Of a stretch of 64,000 bases of DNA, positions 1 to 11,054 are shown one piece after another (position 1 is the stretch's first letter; every line of letters begins with the position of its first letter). The notes under the pieces were generated by a model. It worked only from the letters and a program-made list of their open reading frames with translations. It did not search any database and was not told the origin of the DNA. The translations under genes and the position numbers were made by a program. This DNA is from Chlorocebus sabaeus (Eukaryota; Chordata; Mammalia; Primates; Cercopithecidae). The stretch covers positions 71,295,236-71,359,235 of the forward strand of contig NC_132913.1 in the NCBI RefSeq assembly GCF_047675955.1. Reading direction: 5' to 3'.

Positions 1-59
1 AGAGATATGATAATGCTATGAAAAAAATTGTTGCATCCTCCCATTGTGAAGTGAATGGC

Positions 60-149
60 ATTGTGAGTCTTGGGAGTGTATGATTTTGTGAGGTCTTTAA
101 CTATATAAAACTTTAACTAAAATGGAATTATAAAATTCATGAGCCCATG
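60..149 (+). repeat. Direct duplication, copy A
   Basis: This 90-bp segment matches 1808-1897 in the same orientation at about 86 of 90 positions, and the first 82 positions differ at only one base. All four differences are transitions. A shared 'gcatcctc' lies just upstream in both copies at a different distance. I do not recognise the segment as a known repeat family. Confidence 0.9.
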
Positions 150-160
150 AATTTTATAAT
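127..160. repeat. Perfect 15-bp inverted repeat, 4-nt loop
   Basis: The left arm attataaaattcatg (127-141) is the exact reverse complement of the right arm at 146-160, with agcc as the loop. The left arm belongs to the duplicated block. The right arm is only partly matched in the duplicate at 1894-1908, where the symmetry is lost. A short second inverted repeat (agacata-cat-tatgtct) follows a few bases downstream. Confidence 0.95.
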
Positions 161-1153
161 CATAATGTACTGTATGTATATTAGACATACATTATGTCTG
201 ATATTTAAAATATAAAACTTCTTATGAAGTCTGTACTCTCTTTCAAACCATTTGCAGGTAAAAATATACTTTTTATTTTCTTAATGCTTTTACCTGTGGC
301 TTTTCTTTCCAAAGACGGAGGTCCCATCGAATTGCTCAGATTTAACTACGGGTGCCGAGTAGATGGATTTGTCCAAGAGATGTAACTCATGAGTTCCTCA
401 TACTCAGGTCAGTCTTTTCCAGCTCCAAGGATAAATCTCATAATTCCCAGATGAAAGTTTTTCTCTTGCTGACTCTTGTTACTGTCACAGATTCTAGTTC
501 TTGGTGAAGTCTGGTTCTCTTTTGTACAAGTTTGCCAATACATGGCTTCTATTAGTGGTAGAATATTAGAAGCCTAGCTTTGATTATAATATCTGATTAA
601 CTGGTCTTTGGCAGGTAACAGATAACAGAAAGTGTGAGCTTTTCTTTATATCTGACCTCTTTGTCTTGATGATTCTATCATCTCTTTCTTGGGTCACCCA
701 TGTCCTTGGCACCAGGTTATAAGATACCATAGTTTTAGTAGGACCATGAGCCAATATCAGTCATCAGGTTGAAAAGTTGCTTGTGCCACTTTTTATCTTC
801 AATACAGAAAGCTATTTTGTCTCTGACTTTCAGTAGCATATTTTGTTGTTGTTGTTGTTGGACTTGTTTGTGTACCATTAAGACCTCAAATCATTAAAAC
901 AAAAACCACAAAACAAAAACAAAGCTGTGTGCCCTATGGAGTAGAGAGCAGCCCCTGGGTCAAAAAACCATAACAAGTTTGTCTCAGATATCTTTAGCAC
1001 TTCCTTGACTTTTCGATTACAGAGCTAAAGCAATCAACAGGTGAGTTTTTGTTGAAAATAAATTGTATGCTTATCTTTTAACCTATGGCTAAATTTGTAA
1101 AACTGAGTGTGACAGTTTTCTGTGTATTTGTGTAGAAGCAAAAAAACAAAAAA

Positions 1154-1250
1154 ACAAACAAAACAAAACAAAACAAAAAAACAATATTTTAATATCTTTT
1201 TATAATTGGAGGGTTTTTTTTTGTTTTTTGTTTTGTTTTGTTTTGTTTGT
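1154..1250. repeat. Inverted repeat of CAAAA-type arms
   Basis: A 27-nt C-spaced A-rich arm (1154-1180) is exactly complementary to a G-spaced T-rich arm (1224-1250), including the irregular spacing of the C/G residues. The spacer is 43 nt. The surrounding A- and T-runs extend the pairing imperfectly. Each arm is low-complexity, but the matching register is more than simple AT richness would give. Confidence 0.85.
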
Positions 1251-1544
1251 TTTTGTCTGTGGTTGGCATATATTCAGTTGTTTTTGGACTCCGTATAGGT
1301 CATTGTTGTGTTTTAAAACACATGTCCACACATGCTGTGATATTTTTTCCCCTTCAAGAAGTGGAGATTTATTTGTGTTCCCTTGAGTATAAAGTAGAAT
1401 TAATGACTGACTTCTAAAGAATAGACTATGACAAAAATGATGGGATGTCACTTCTGAAATTAGAATATTCAAAAATTGTGGCTTTGTCTTGAGTCTGCAC
1501 TTTTCTAGGGGGCAGCCAGATGACATATTACGTGAGCAACCCTA

Positions 1545-1720
1545 TGTAGGGGACCATAGGGCAACAACTTGACTGTTTTATTCCTGAGATAACCTGACCC
1601 AGACCATTCAGCTACACCACTCCTATATTTCTGACCCTCAGAAATCATAAGAAATAATATTTTTTTTGTTTTAAGCTGTTATGTTTGGAGTAATTTTGCT
1701 ATATAGCAATAGATAACAGT
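1545..1720 (+). mobile_element. Old MaLR-like LTR 3' end
   Basis: The pattern 'ctgaccctcagaaat...gttttaagctgt...agcaatagataac' resembles the 3' part of mammalian MaLR (MLT1/MST-type) LTRs as I remember them, including a degenerate polyadenylation region. The 5' part is too diverged for me to delimit. Confidence 0.5.
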
Positions 1721-1807
1721 CATGTTATAGACAAACTTTTTTTTTTACTTTAAGAAATATAAAAATGATGTGTGAAGTTTACTCATGTAGCAGCATCCTC
1801 TCTAGAG

Positions 1808-1897
1808 ATTGTGAGTCTTGGGAGTGTATGATTTTGTGGGGTCTTTAACTATATAAAACTTTAACTAAAATGGAATTATAAAATTCATGGGCTCGTG
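1808..1897 (+). repeat. Direct duplication, copy B
   Basis: This is the second copy of the block at 60-149, 1,748 bp downstream in direct orientation, with about 96 percent identity. Beyond the block the sequences part, although a weak match of about 9 in 15 bases continues across the place where copy A carries the right arm of its hairpin. Confidence 0.9.
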
Positions 1898-4800
1898 TGT
1901 GGTATAGTATATTGCAGGTTATCAGCAAAACTTAGAGTAATGGTTAGAAAAAATGCTCTTAAATGTTGCTAGATTATTTGATCAGTGAACGAGAAGATTC
2001 TTCAAATTGTTCAGGCACCATGTCTTTCTCTTCAGGTCCAGGAACCATCTTTTCATGTTCATTATCGTTAATTGTACATGCATAGCTAACTTCCTGTCTC
2101 TTACTACATGGAAAATGTAGCAGTATTGATGCAATGCAATGGCTTTTGGGAAAGTATTTGTATTAAAATATTATAGATCTTCCCTCTGCAGTTCTCCAAT
2201 ATCATGTATTTAAACCTGGTTACATCATTACTTAAGAGACTGCATCATCTATCATCTGTCCCTCCCATGAATACTGGCTTCCAACAACTCCTTTTACAGT
2301 TGTTATTGTGCTTCAGTGATAATGACCACAGTTGCAACACTTACCCAGAGCATGCAGCAAAATGTGAATAATATTGTGTTTTCTGGTCATGTTAAATTTG
2401 GCTTTTGGAATGTGTGAGTGTGGAATAGCACATCTTCCAATTGCAACTTCTCTGGAACTGTAAGATTACAATCATTTCATTACCAGAAAGTGGTCTCTTT
2501 CAGTGATGAATGCAACTACTTCCTTCTGCATATTACCATTCAAGGAGCCATGGGTGGAACAAGAAGAGTAGTACCATCCATGCAAGGAATGATCATCACT
2601 CCTGAAGTCTGGCTTAAGAGTAACCTGGAAAAGCACAGTATCACTCTTCCAATAAAAGGCAAGAACAGGCACCAATGGGAAGAGCCCATGGCCTTGAAGA
2701 ACAATAATCTGAGAAGTCCTTGAGTCATTTCAGGAAATGTTTGCAGCCACTACTGGGGGACTACCTGATATGTAGTGAGGCGCCTGTGAAAGAGAATGAC
2801 CGATTTCAGTGTCAGTGAAATGGGTAGGTGCACAGTGAAATGTGGGTACACAGGATAAAAGATGTCCGCTGTCATTCACCTCTGCTGCCCTCAGGAACTA
2901 TAGACCAGAGGTGGCAACACAGTGGGAACACTGACAAGTAAGTCCATACATGTGGCTTGAACTCAAGGCTTGACTATGTCTACAAGAGCTCTGAAATTAT
3001 CTCATGTCCCATGTAAGTGAGAATTATCCTAAACATTATTGTCACCAAGGTCGGCACCATCCTGGTGGTCTAATCTAGCTTATTCCTGTGAAAGAAATAT
3101 TGCATTTGCCTGAAGAGGAGAACTCTTGCCAGGGCCAAGCCATAGGGCTATAGAAACCTATAGCCTATAGAATCATATTCAAGGGATCTGGAACCTATGT
3201 ATGGTGTAGAGACTAGGAGAGCATACTGAAGGGTTTTGAAAAACTGATATGGGTTCCCATGTTGGATCTGGAGCTAATATAGGAGCAGTTATGACCTTGG
3301 ATTTCTTTGCCTGAACAGCACTGTTAATCTCTGCTGATCCCAGGCAGAGGAAGGGAAGCACTTCTAAATCAGGGGACACTATGAGTGTACTGAGGCCTCG
3401 AGCCCAGGGCAGAGGTCTAAGGGTGATAGCATAACTAGGGCTGAGCATATGCTAGGTTCAGTAGTAGCAAAATAATGAACATGGTTTTGTCTGCATATTA
3501 AGGAAAACATTAGAAATTTATTAATGTGATAAATTCTCTATTGTCTTGTAAAGGGGAATATATCTTAAACACTTGAAGTTGTTTAGTTATATGTATGCAT
3601 CTAGGTATACATATATATATAGAATATTAAAATTATAAAGAAAACATAAATAGTGAAGAGAAAAATAAGAAAAAATGGTATTTAAGTATACAATCTGTTC
3701 TTAATAAAACTATAGCATTATTGTACAAAGCATGCAAGTCTATGTGTCAGACTCTACTTTTTTGGGAGAAGCTAAGCTAAGGCAAATATATAAAATGCCT
3801 CTGCTGAGTCACTTTACTTTTCATGGAAATGTAGTAATTTAAGTATATTTCATAAGAATTTGTCTTCTTTCCCAAAAATATATAACTGGACAAATCGAAT
3901 TAGTAATCATGGCTGTGATACAAATGCCATATTTAAATATATGTATCATTCCACAGACATAATAAGCCTGCTACAAAGAAACAAGGATTTACACAAGCAC
4001 TCCCAGGAAAACAGCCTCACACCTGATCTGTGGCTTATGCCAACCACACCTGGTAGGCTTCATGTGGGAAAATTGCCCTCATAGAGTTTAGCCTTGTGGA
4101 AGACAACATAAAATTCTAAAAAAATACATAAAACTGATATCATTTTAATATGTTTTGGATTGTATCCTTTCACAACTTTCTAGTGTGGTATCTTTCAGAT
4201 ATTTTTATAAGTACCTAATAATTGATATACACAGGAGAGTACACACACACAGCCCCAAACAGGGTTTTAGATGTCTTAAAAGTGATATAAACAAAGATTT
4301 GCAGCACAGAAGAATCATGGTTTTACCTTTCAAAGGATTTGTTTTTATTTTCTCTAGAAATTATACATGATAATTTATATTCTTGTTCCTACATGTATAG
4401 TATTGGGTACATGCTTGCCTATGTGAATCTTTTAAATTGTTTTAAACTATAAAAGTCCACTCTATTTCTAGGCCTGTTTTGCTCAGTTACTTAAAGTGGT
4501 TGAGGTGGTAGAATTAAGACCATAAGGTTAATTAGGATACATTTTGTTGCATAGCCACTAAGCATATTCCTAACAGCAGTCAGTGAAATCACACTGAATA
4601 TGTAGTATATGCACTCAAATTGAACTTCAAAGGCAAATGGTTCTAATACGGTAATGGTCACATTTGTTCTATTTTTGAGTGAAATGCTACAAATTGACCC
4701 AATATTTATGAAGGAACCTAAATTTGTGCTGTAGATATTAATCACAAATATGGCTCTTCATTTGTCTGATATCACAAAAAGTGGTAAGTTTTAAGTGTTC

Positions 4801-5150
4801 TGGGCCTCTTTTAAGGCCTAGAAAGACTCTTCTTTTACCATTTTTTCCTGCTTTTATAAGCAATCAAAATATAATATAAACCGAAGTAGAATTCGCTGAT
4901 CTTAGTAACTTAAAATCTAAAAGAGTCATAAAAATTGGTCACATTAAATAAATTTTTACTAAATAAATATAAGGTAATACTATAACATTGCTTAAAAATA
5001 TGAATATAGCCATGTTGAGGAAAACCAGTATTTTCAGTATGAATGAGAAATTAGCAGTAAGAATGACTATCTGTAGGCAGAAAACATTTAGTGTAATTTT
5101 TGTTCTTTTCTCCATTTTTCTCCTCTGAAAAATACATTTATTTTCTTTAT
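1898..5150. other. Unassigned intergenic DNA
   Basis: I recognise no gene here. The part from about 2160 to 3470 is visibly richer in G and C than its surroundings and has short open frames on both strands (for example plus 2418-2723, minus 3179-3448), but none resembles a protein I know. It could be a decayed repeat interior or pseudogene. The rest is AT-rich, with a short TA run near 3607-3621. Confidence 0.5.
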
Positions 5151-5167
5151 AAAAAAAGTACAAGATA

Positions 5168-5470
5168 GGCTGGGCACAGTGGCTCATGCCTGTAATCCCA
5201 GCAGTTTGAGAGGCCTAGGTGGATGAATCAGTTAAGGTCAGGAGTTCGAGACCAGCCTGGCCAACATGGTAAAACCTTGTCTCTACTAAAATACAAATAT
5301 TAGCTGGGCGTGGTGGCATACATCTGTAATCCCAGCTACTCGGGAGGCTGAGGCAGGAGAATTACTTGAACCCGGGAGGCAGAGGTTGCAGTGAGCCAAG
5401 ATCCCACCACTGTACTCCAGCCTGGGCAACGGAGTTAAACTCCATCTTAAAAAAAAAAAAGAAAAAAAGA
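5168..5470 (+). mobile_element. AluS-type SINE
   Basis: This is a complete dimeric Alu with the AluS-type 'ggtcaggagttcgagaccagcctggcc' core and a poly(A) tail broken by G. It is flanked by a perfect 17-bp target-site duplication, aaaaaaagtacaagata, at 5151-5167 and 5471-5487. Confidence 0.95.
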
Positions 5471-5828
5471 AAAAAAAGTACAAGATATTAATATTTTAAA
5501 ATTGCAAACAAACCAAAACCAGGTACTTCTCATTTTAACAATTAAATGTGCTGAAATATTACAGTTAAATACAAATTGTTTTAAAATTGCAATTAAGACC
5601 AGCTATATGCAGTTGTAAAACTTTCTACAAAGCAAATGATGTTGCTATAAAATAGTCATTTCCTAATTAATGTACAGATTTTTATACATTAGAGATAAAG
5701 GAGAATACTATATGTAACGGTCTATAAGAAACCTTGGTTCTGACAAAATATAAATGATATATTTTGTCAATATACTGTGTTACAAAATACATATATTTCT
5801 AGATTAATATCAAAGATGTAAACAAAAG

Positions 5829-6345
5829 TTCTCTGAAAAGGAATTTGGAGAAAAGAGACTTTATTCCAGTGAACAGTTTGCAAACTGGAGAGAGACAGCC
5901 TCTGGTGTAAAATGAAGGTGCACTATAGAGAACAAAGAAAGAAACAAAGGGTTTTGATTTTATAATAAAAGTGTCTGTCCAGATTCCTAATCAAGTCTAT
6001 TTATGAAAATAAAGGATTGAAATCCACATAGTTCTAATTGGTCTGTATAGCTGAATTCTGATTCGTTGGTTTTCAAGCCCCAAACCAGAAGTCTCTGTCA
6101 GATGTTTATTTCAAACAGTCAATGGGAGTAGTAGTTTCTGGCCAAAGTTTATCTTGGCACTGATGGCAGGAAATGATTTGGCTTGACTATAGAAAGAGGT
6201 CCTGTGACATCTTTACAATGTCTTTCTGAGAACACAGACATCCTTCACCCAGCTATAATTTCCTGGCTCAGTTGTAACTTTGAATACCTCAATTAACCAT
6301 GTGGAGTCTATTTTGGTTGTTGGCCAGGGCTTACTTTAACAAAGC
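5829..6345 (-). mobile_element. Possible old LTR, family unassigned
   Basis: On the minus strand the end of this block has the look of an LTR: a run such as 'ctctctccagtttgcaaac' followed by an AATAAA signal (reverse complement near 5861) close to the proposed 3' end. The body has a base composition unlike its AT-rich flanks. I cannot name the family, and the boundaries are approximate. Confidence 0.35.
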
Positions 6346-6944
6346 TATAAGAAAGATAAATTAAGTGTGTCCATAAAGGTTTTGAATATATAAAGACTAT
6401 TTTATGTTTATAAATATAAAGCAAAATAAAACCCCTTATCAAAATTTAAATTTGTGCTTTTATTTGAAGCAGCCTCTGGATCCTTAAGCGTAATCTGTGG
6501 CTACTTCATGAATGTTTCAGAGGGAAAACTGCTGGGCATGGAAGTATGACTCAGGACAGCTAAACAAATTAAAAGCAAACAAGTAAACAAAATAAAAAAT
6601 CAAATTGAAACTGGTCATTGACCATTCAGATCTAGATTTTGCAAATGTACATATGTCTGAAAGTTTAAATATTGTAACAGTCAAAAAGTGCAAATAGAAA
6701 AATAGGGTTCTATTTTTATTGCACCACCTACTGGAATTGTTATATAATTGTAATACCAAAAATATAGTAAAATAAACTAAACCAAGTGCTCTTTTTTATT
6801 TCTCTTTCTGGGCTCTGGCCTGTCTATAACATTTATTTTTCTGCATAGTTAAACCTCTCACATAAAAAATGATGTACTATTGTTTAACTACTAGCATTTT
6901 TGTACAAGATGAATGCTTTATTATTATGTTTTACTAGTCCCCAT
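6346..6944. other. Unassigned AT-rich DNA
   Basis: I see no gene or recognisable repeat. The minus-strand frame at 6517-6759 looks like chance in AT-rich sequence. Confidence 0.5.
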
Positions 6945-7410
6945 TCTTTTTTTTTTTTTTATACCTTAAATTCTGGAATACATGTGCAGAACGTGCAGGT
7001 TTGTTACATAGGTACACACATGCCATGGTGGTTTGCTGCACCCATCAACCCGTCATCTATATTAGGTATTTCTCCTAATGCTATCCCTCCCCTAGCCCGC
7101 CACCTCCTGACAGACCCCACTGTGTGATGTTCCCTTCGCTGTGTCCATGTGTTCTCATTGTTTGACTCCCACGTATGAGTGAGAACATGTAGTGTTTGGT
7201 TTTCTGTTCTTGTGTTAGTTTGTTGAGAATGATGGTTTCCAGCTTCATCCATGTCGCTGCAAAGGACATGAACTCATCCTTTTTTTATGGCTGCATAGTA
7301 TCCCATGGTGTATATGTGCCACATTTTTTTGTCCAGTCTGTCATTAATGGGCATTTGGGCTGGTTCCAAGTCTTTGCTACTGTGAACAAACAGTGCTGCT
7401 CTGTTCTAAA
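6945..7410 (-). mobile_element. 5'-truncated L1 3' end (L1PA type)
   Basis: A T-run at about 6949-6960 is the reverse of the poly(A) tail. It is followed by the antisense L1 3'UTR ('ataccttaaattctgg...acatgtgcagaacgtgcagg') and then the antisense C-terminal end of ORF2. The copy stops after roughly 460 bp, a typical 5' truncation. Frames on either strand here are L1 fragments or their shadows. Confidence 0.9.
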
Positions 7411-7514
7411 ATCAATGAGAATAAACACCAGCCTTCTAGGATCAATCTCTAGTGTGTCTAAGAAGCAGAGATAAAGCATTAGTATTAATTTCTGTTATTA
7501 AACCAAAGCTGATA

Positions 7515-7519
<5 letters not shown>

Positions 7520-7549
<30 letters not shown>

Positions 7550-7830
7550 GAGACGGAGCCTCACTCTGTCACCTAGGCTGCAGTGCAGTGGCACAATCTT
7601 GGCTTACTGCAAGCTCCGCCTCCCGAGTTCACGCTATTCTCCTGCCTCAGCCTCCCCAGTAGCTGGGACTATAGGTGCCCGCTACCATACCCAGCTAATT
7701 TTTTGTATTTTTAGTAGAGATGGAGTTTCACCACGTTAGCCAGGATGGTTTCGATCTTCTGACCTCGTGATCTGCCTGCCTCGGCCTCCCAAAGTGCTGG
7801 GATTATAAACAAGAGCCACCACGCCCAGCC
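7520..7830 (-). mobile_element. AluY-type SINE
   Basis: This is a complete antisense Alu beginning with a (TTTTC)n/T tail. It has the AluY signature 'gatctcctgacctcgtgatc' in slightly mutated form. The 16-bp target-site duplication caaagctgatattttc lies at 7504-7519 and 7831-7846, so the boundaries are firm. Confidence 0.95.
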
Positions 7831-8001
7831 CAAAGCTGATATTTTCATTCAGAAATTCAAAATTTGCAATAGAAATGCTGATTTGCTATACATTGGCATT
7901 TGTATGTGATTTATTCCCTCTTTACTATTTATAAATATATGAATATGCTTATTATGTTGTGTTTTCTCCATGCAATCACGTATTTTCTTTTCATTTCCTT
8001 T

Positions 8002-8313
8002 TGTTTGTTTGTTTTTTGTTTTTTTGAGACAGAGTCTTACTCTGTCCCTCAGGCTGGAGTGCAGTGGTGCGATCTTGGCTCACTGCAACCCCTATTTCCT
8101 GGGTTCAGGCGATTCTCCTGCCTCAGCCTCCTGAGTAGCTGGGACTACAGGCACGCACCACTACGCCAGGCTAATTTTTGTATTTTTACAAAAATTAGAG
8201 ATGGAGTTTTACCATGTTGGCCAGGCTGGTCTCGAACTCCTGACCTCAGATGATTTGCACTCCTCGGCCTCCCAAAGTTCAGGGATTACAGGCATGAGCC
8301 ACCACACCAGGCC
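8002..8313 (-). mobile_element. AluS-type SINE with internal inverted insertion
   Basis: This is a complete antisense Alu of S type ('ggccaggctggtctcgaactcctgacctca'). The usual 'tatttttagtagagatgg' segment is altered at 8183-8198, giving a perfect hairpin that is listed separately. No clean target-site duplication is visible. Confidence 0.92.
8171..8198. repeat. Perfect 12-bp hairpin inside an Alu
   Basis: The arm ctaatttttgta (8171-8182) and its exact reverse complement (8187-8198) flank the loop tttt. The Alu consensus has 'agtag' where the second arm now stands, so the second arm is a derived inverted copy of the first. Confidence 0.92.
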
Positions 8314-8419
8314 AGTTCTTCTTTTCCAAATGCAAAACATTAGATATCTCAGTAAAATAAAAATATGCCCGTGATTATTACAGTATGCTGTAATTTCAAT
8401 TGCTATTAAAATACTTTCA

Positions 8420-8711
8420 GGCCAGGTGTGGTGGCTCACGCCTATTATCCCAGAACTTTGGGAGGCTGGGCAGGCAGATCACTTGAGGTCAGGAGTTTGA
8501 GACCAGCCCAGCCAAAGTGGTGAAACCCTGTCTCTACTAAAAATACAAAAATTAGCTGGGCGTGGTGGCTCATGACTGTGGTCCCAGCTATGTGGGAGGC
8601 TGACACAGGAGAACTGTTTGAACCTGGGAGGTGGAGGTTGCAGTGAGCCAGATCGCGCCACTGCACTCCACCCTGGGTGATAGAGTGAGACTCCGTTTCA
8701 CCAAAAGAAAA
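8420..8711 (+). mobile_element. AluS-type SINE
   Basis: This is a full-length sense Alu with several decayed CpG sites and a short, degenerate A-rich tail. The copy lies about 100 bp from the preceding Alu and in the opposite orientation, so the two form an inverted Alu pair that could fold in RNA. Confidence 0.93.
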
Positions 8712-8879
8712 ATTACTTTCTATTTTATACGTATTAAAAGGAAGAACTGGAGAACATTTAAGAAGGTAAAAATATATCCTTACGAAGTGTAGCCTAAAGT
8801 TTTATTTTATATCTAGATCAGGTAGTTAATTTAATCAATATTACATAGTGGTGAAAAATCATAGCTCCTAGAAGCAACA

Positions 8880-9110
8880 TGTCTGATTCTAACTCTGGCT
8901 CTGCCACTTACTGTTTGGCCTTAATTTTGTTAACCTGTTTGTGCCTTATTTTTCTCATCTGTAATTTGTGTATTATAATGGCACCTGTTTCATAGAATTA
9001 ATATAAAAATTATGTGAGTTATTGTATTTGAACACTTAGAAAATATTTATAACTGGCAGTTATTACACACTATAAAACTGTCAGCTTTATTATCATTATG
9101 ATAACTTAAT
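8880..9110 (+). mobile_element. MIR SINE
   Basis: The core reads like MIR: 'ctctggctctgccacttactgt', then 'ttaacctgtttgtgcc', 'tcatctgtaa', a hydrophobic-free A/T-rich middle, and the 'tcagctttattatca' LINE2-like end. The copy is heavily diverged, as expected for this ancient family. Confidence 0.8.
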
Positions 9111-9695
9111 ACTATATTGTTATCTAGCTCACTATTTTTGCCTATACATTTTATTTTATTTAGTTATCTATTACTAATATTAACATTACTACTACTATTA
9201 TTATTTCCTTGTTTAATCCATTTATTTTACAAATGAAGCCAAGAATATGACTTGCTAATGGTCAACCATCTAGATTAGGGAACCAGATTTCAGTTAAGAA
9301 AAAAAGGAGGAGGAGAAACTAGCTCTTGAAGGACAATATTCAAGCGTACTATTATTATTTGATGCTACAGAACAAAATGTTCTTCAGTTTCTCTATTGGT
9401 CCTTGTCCCATTTTTTTGCTTTTAAAAGGAAAAATAAATATACAGATTCTTGCGTAGAGTTCTGAACAAACCTTGTTCTTTAGGTTTTCTGAGAAATCTA
9501 AATCCCTGGAAGAAGTAATATATTGTATTACAATCTGAAAATAAAAGTCAGAAAATAGTTTCTACCAAGAAAGAATGACGACTCCAAGCATGAGGTCTGT
9601 GGGCACCCTGAGATTCAAGCTAAATAGGTGATGTCTGTTTCATTAGATTGTAGTTAATCCTTTTGCTTAAATGGCATCAAATGTAGTAAAACACA
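9111..9695. other. Unassigned DNA between MIR copies
   Basis: I see no gene or recognisable mobile element, only AT-rich sequence with short trinucleotide-like runs ('actactactattatta') near 9187-9205. Confidence 0.5.
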
Positions 9696-9699
9696 GTAG

Positions 9700-9920
9700 T
9701 TAAAAACATAAAGTTTTGTGGATTCATATCTTAACTTTATCATTTATTATCTGAGGGATATCAGACAAGTTACTTGACCTTTCTGAGCTTCTGTTTCCTC
9801 ATCTATAATGACAGAGTACCATTCTCATAGATGTGTTGTGAGAATTGAGTAAAGGATGTAGTACAATTTCTAGCATAGGATAATTTCTCAGTATTTAACA
9901 TTATCATAAACAGGTATAAA
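9700..9920 (+). mobile_element. MIR SINE
   Basis: The segment contains the MIR signature 'gacaagttacttgacctttctgagcttctgtttcctcatct' in diverged form, followed by 'gtgttgtgagaattgagtaaagg' and 'tagcatagg'. It is in the same orientation as the MIR 800 bp upstream. Confidence 0.82.
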
Positions 9921-9981
9921 ATGATTAGTATTTTAGATGTTATTACTTATAGGAAAACATTTTTTAAAAAAAGATAATCTG

Positions 9982-10270
9982 GGCTGGGCATGGTGGCTCA
10001 CGTCTGTAATCCCAGGACTTTGGGAGGCCTAGGTGGGCAGATCACAAGGTCAAGAGATCAAGACCACCTAGCCAACATGATGAAACCCCTTCTCTACTAA
10101 GAATACAAAAATTAGCTAGGCATGGTGGCATGCACCTGTAGTCCCAGCTACTCAGGAGGCTGAGGCAGGAGAATAGCTTGAACCCAGGAGGCGGAGGCTG
10201 TAGCGAGCAGAGATCGCCCCACTACACTCCAGCCTGGCAACAGAGCGAGACTCCATCTCAAAAAAAAAAA
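9982..10270 (+). mobile_element. Alu SINE (S/Y type)
   Basis: This is a complete sense Alu with a poly(A) tail and a perfect 16-bp target-site duplication, aaaaaaagataatctg, at 9966-9981 and 10271-10286. The 'aggtcaagagatcaagaccacc' segment suggests the S-to-Y group. Confidence 0.93.
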
Positions 10271-10286
10271 AAAAAAAGATAATCTG

Positions 10287-11054
10287 CCATTAATTTGAAT
10301 ACTTCTGTTACAAAAATTTAAAGGCAATTTTGGCACATGCAACTATATAATATCTGTTACTATAGTCTCACAAAAATTTCCCTGGGTTATTAGTTTTAAG
10401 GAATATTGCTGAGTTTGCAGATCATCGTCCTTTACAGCGCTTTTGAGAATAATTAAGTACAGCTCAGAGACAGTTTCTCTTATTACAGATTTATATTAAC
10501 ACATTAATTAACATAAAATATTTAGTGCTCGCCAAATAACACTGAGAACCCTCAGTTTTACTTGCTATCAAGTTTCTCATCTCCTGGGGTTTCTCTATTT
10601 CTTATCAATGATTAAATATAGAGCAAGTCTTTCCTACACTCCTGGAATCAGTCTTTGACTTCAAAGTAGCCTTAGTTTGCTATTCTAAAGTCCAAGATTC
10701 AGGTGAATAAAATTTTTTCGTTTTCTCCTGGAAAAGGAACTTTTTTTTCCAAAGATTGGCCATGTTTTCCTGTATATTCCTGGGCTCTATCCCTTTACTG
10801 TCATCATCTCACCTGAAGAGCTTAGCTCTATCCACGTGTTAGGATCCTTTTCCTGTGGCACCTCTGACAGAACTTGCTTGTGAGTTTTCAGTTTTCTCTA
10901 GTGTGTATAATTTTCTCGGTACTAAAGTGTTAACTAGAGTTGTTTGGGATTTAATGATTGAAATTGTACTTTCCTGGCCAATGGATACTCCATCACAACT
11001 AGAGATGAAAGTTGTGGTTAAAAGTATCAGGAGGCTGTATGTGGTAACTGGGAT
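10287..11054. other. Unassigned intergenic DNA
   Basis: I see no gene or repeat that I can name. Overlapping open frames on both strands (plus 10855-11109, minus 10839-11075) resemble no protein I know and run into the MIR downstream. Confidence 0.5.

Larger units (their letters stand above)
1..1544. other. Unassigned AT-rich intergenic DNA
   Basis: I see no gene or repeat family that I recognise here. The stretch holds the first copy of a 90-bp direct duplication, a perfect hairpin and an A-rich/T-rich inverted repeat, which are listed separately. The only long reading frame (minus, 1200-1526) ends in the low-complexity T-rich arm and looks like chance. Confidence 0.6.

Noticed and set aside
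2418..2723. 101-codon plus frame as a possible gene
   Set aside because: I see no domain, no splice-site context and no similarity that I recognise. Frames of similar length exist on the opposite strand.
7900..8253. 117-codon plus frame across an Alu
   Set aside because: The residues are the typical translation of an antisense Alu (for example CLSLLSSWDYR). It is not a gene. The same applies to other Alu-derived frames near 5286, 8445, 21791, 32469, 50496, 52820, 53461, 60018, 62518 and 63065.
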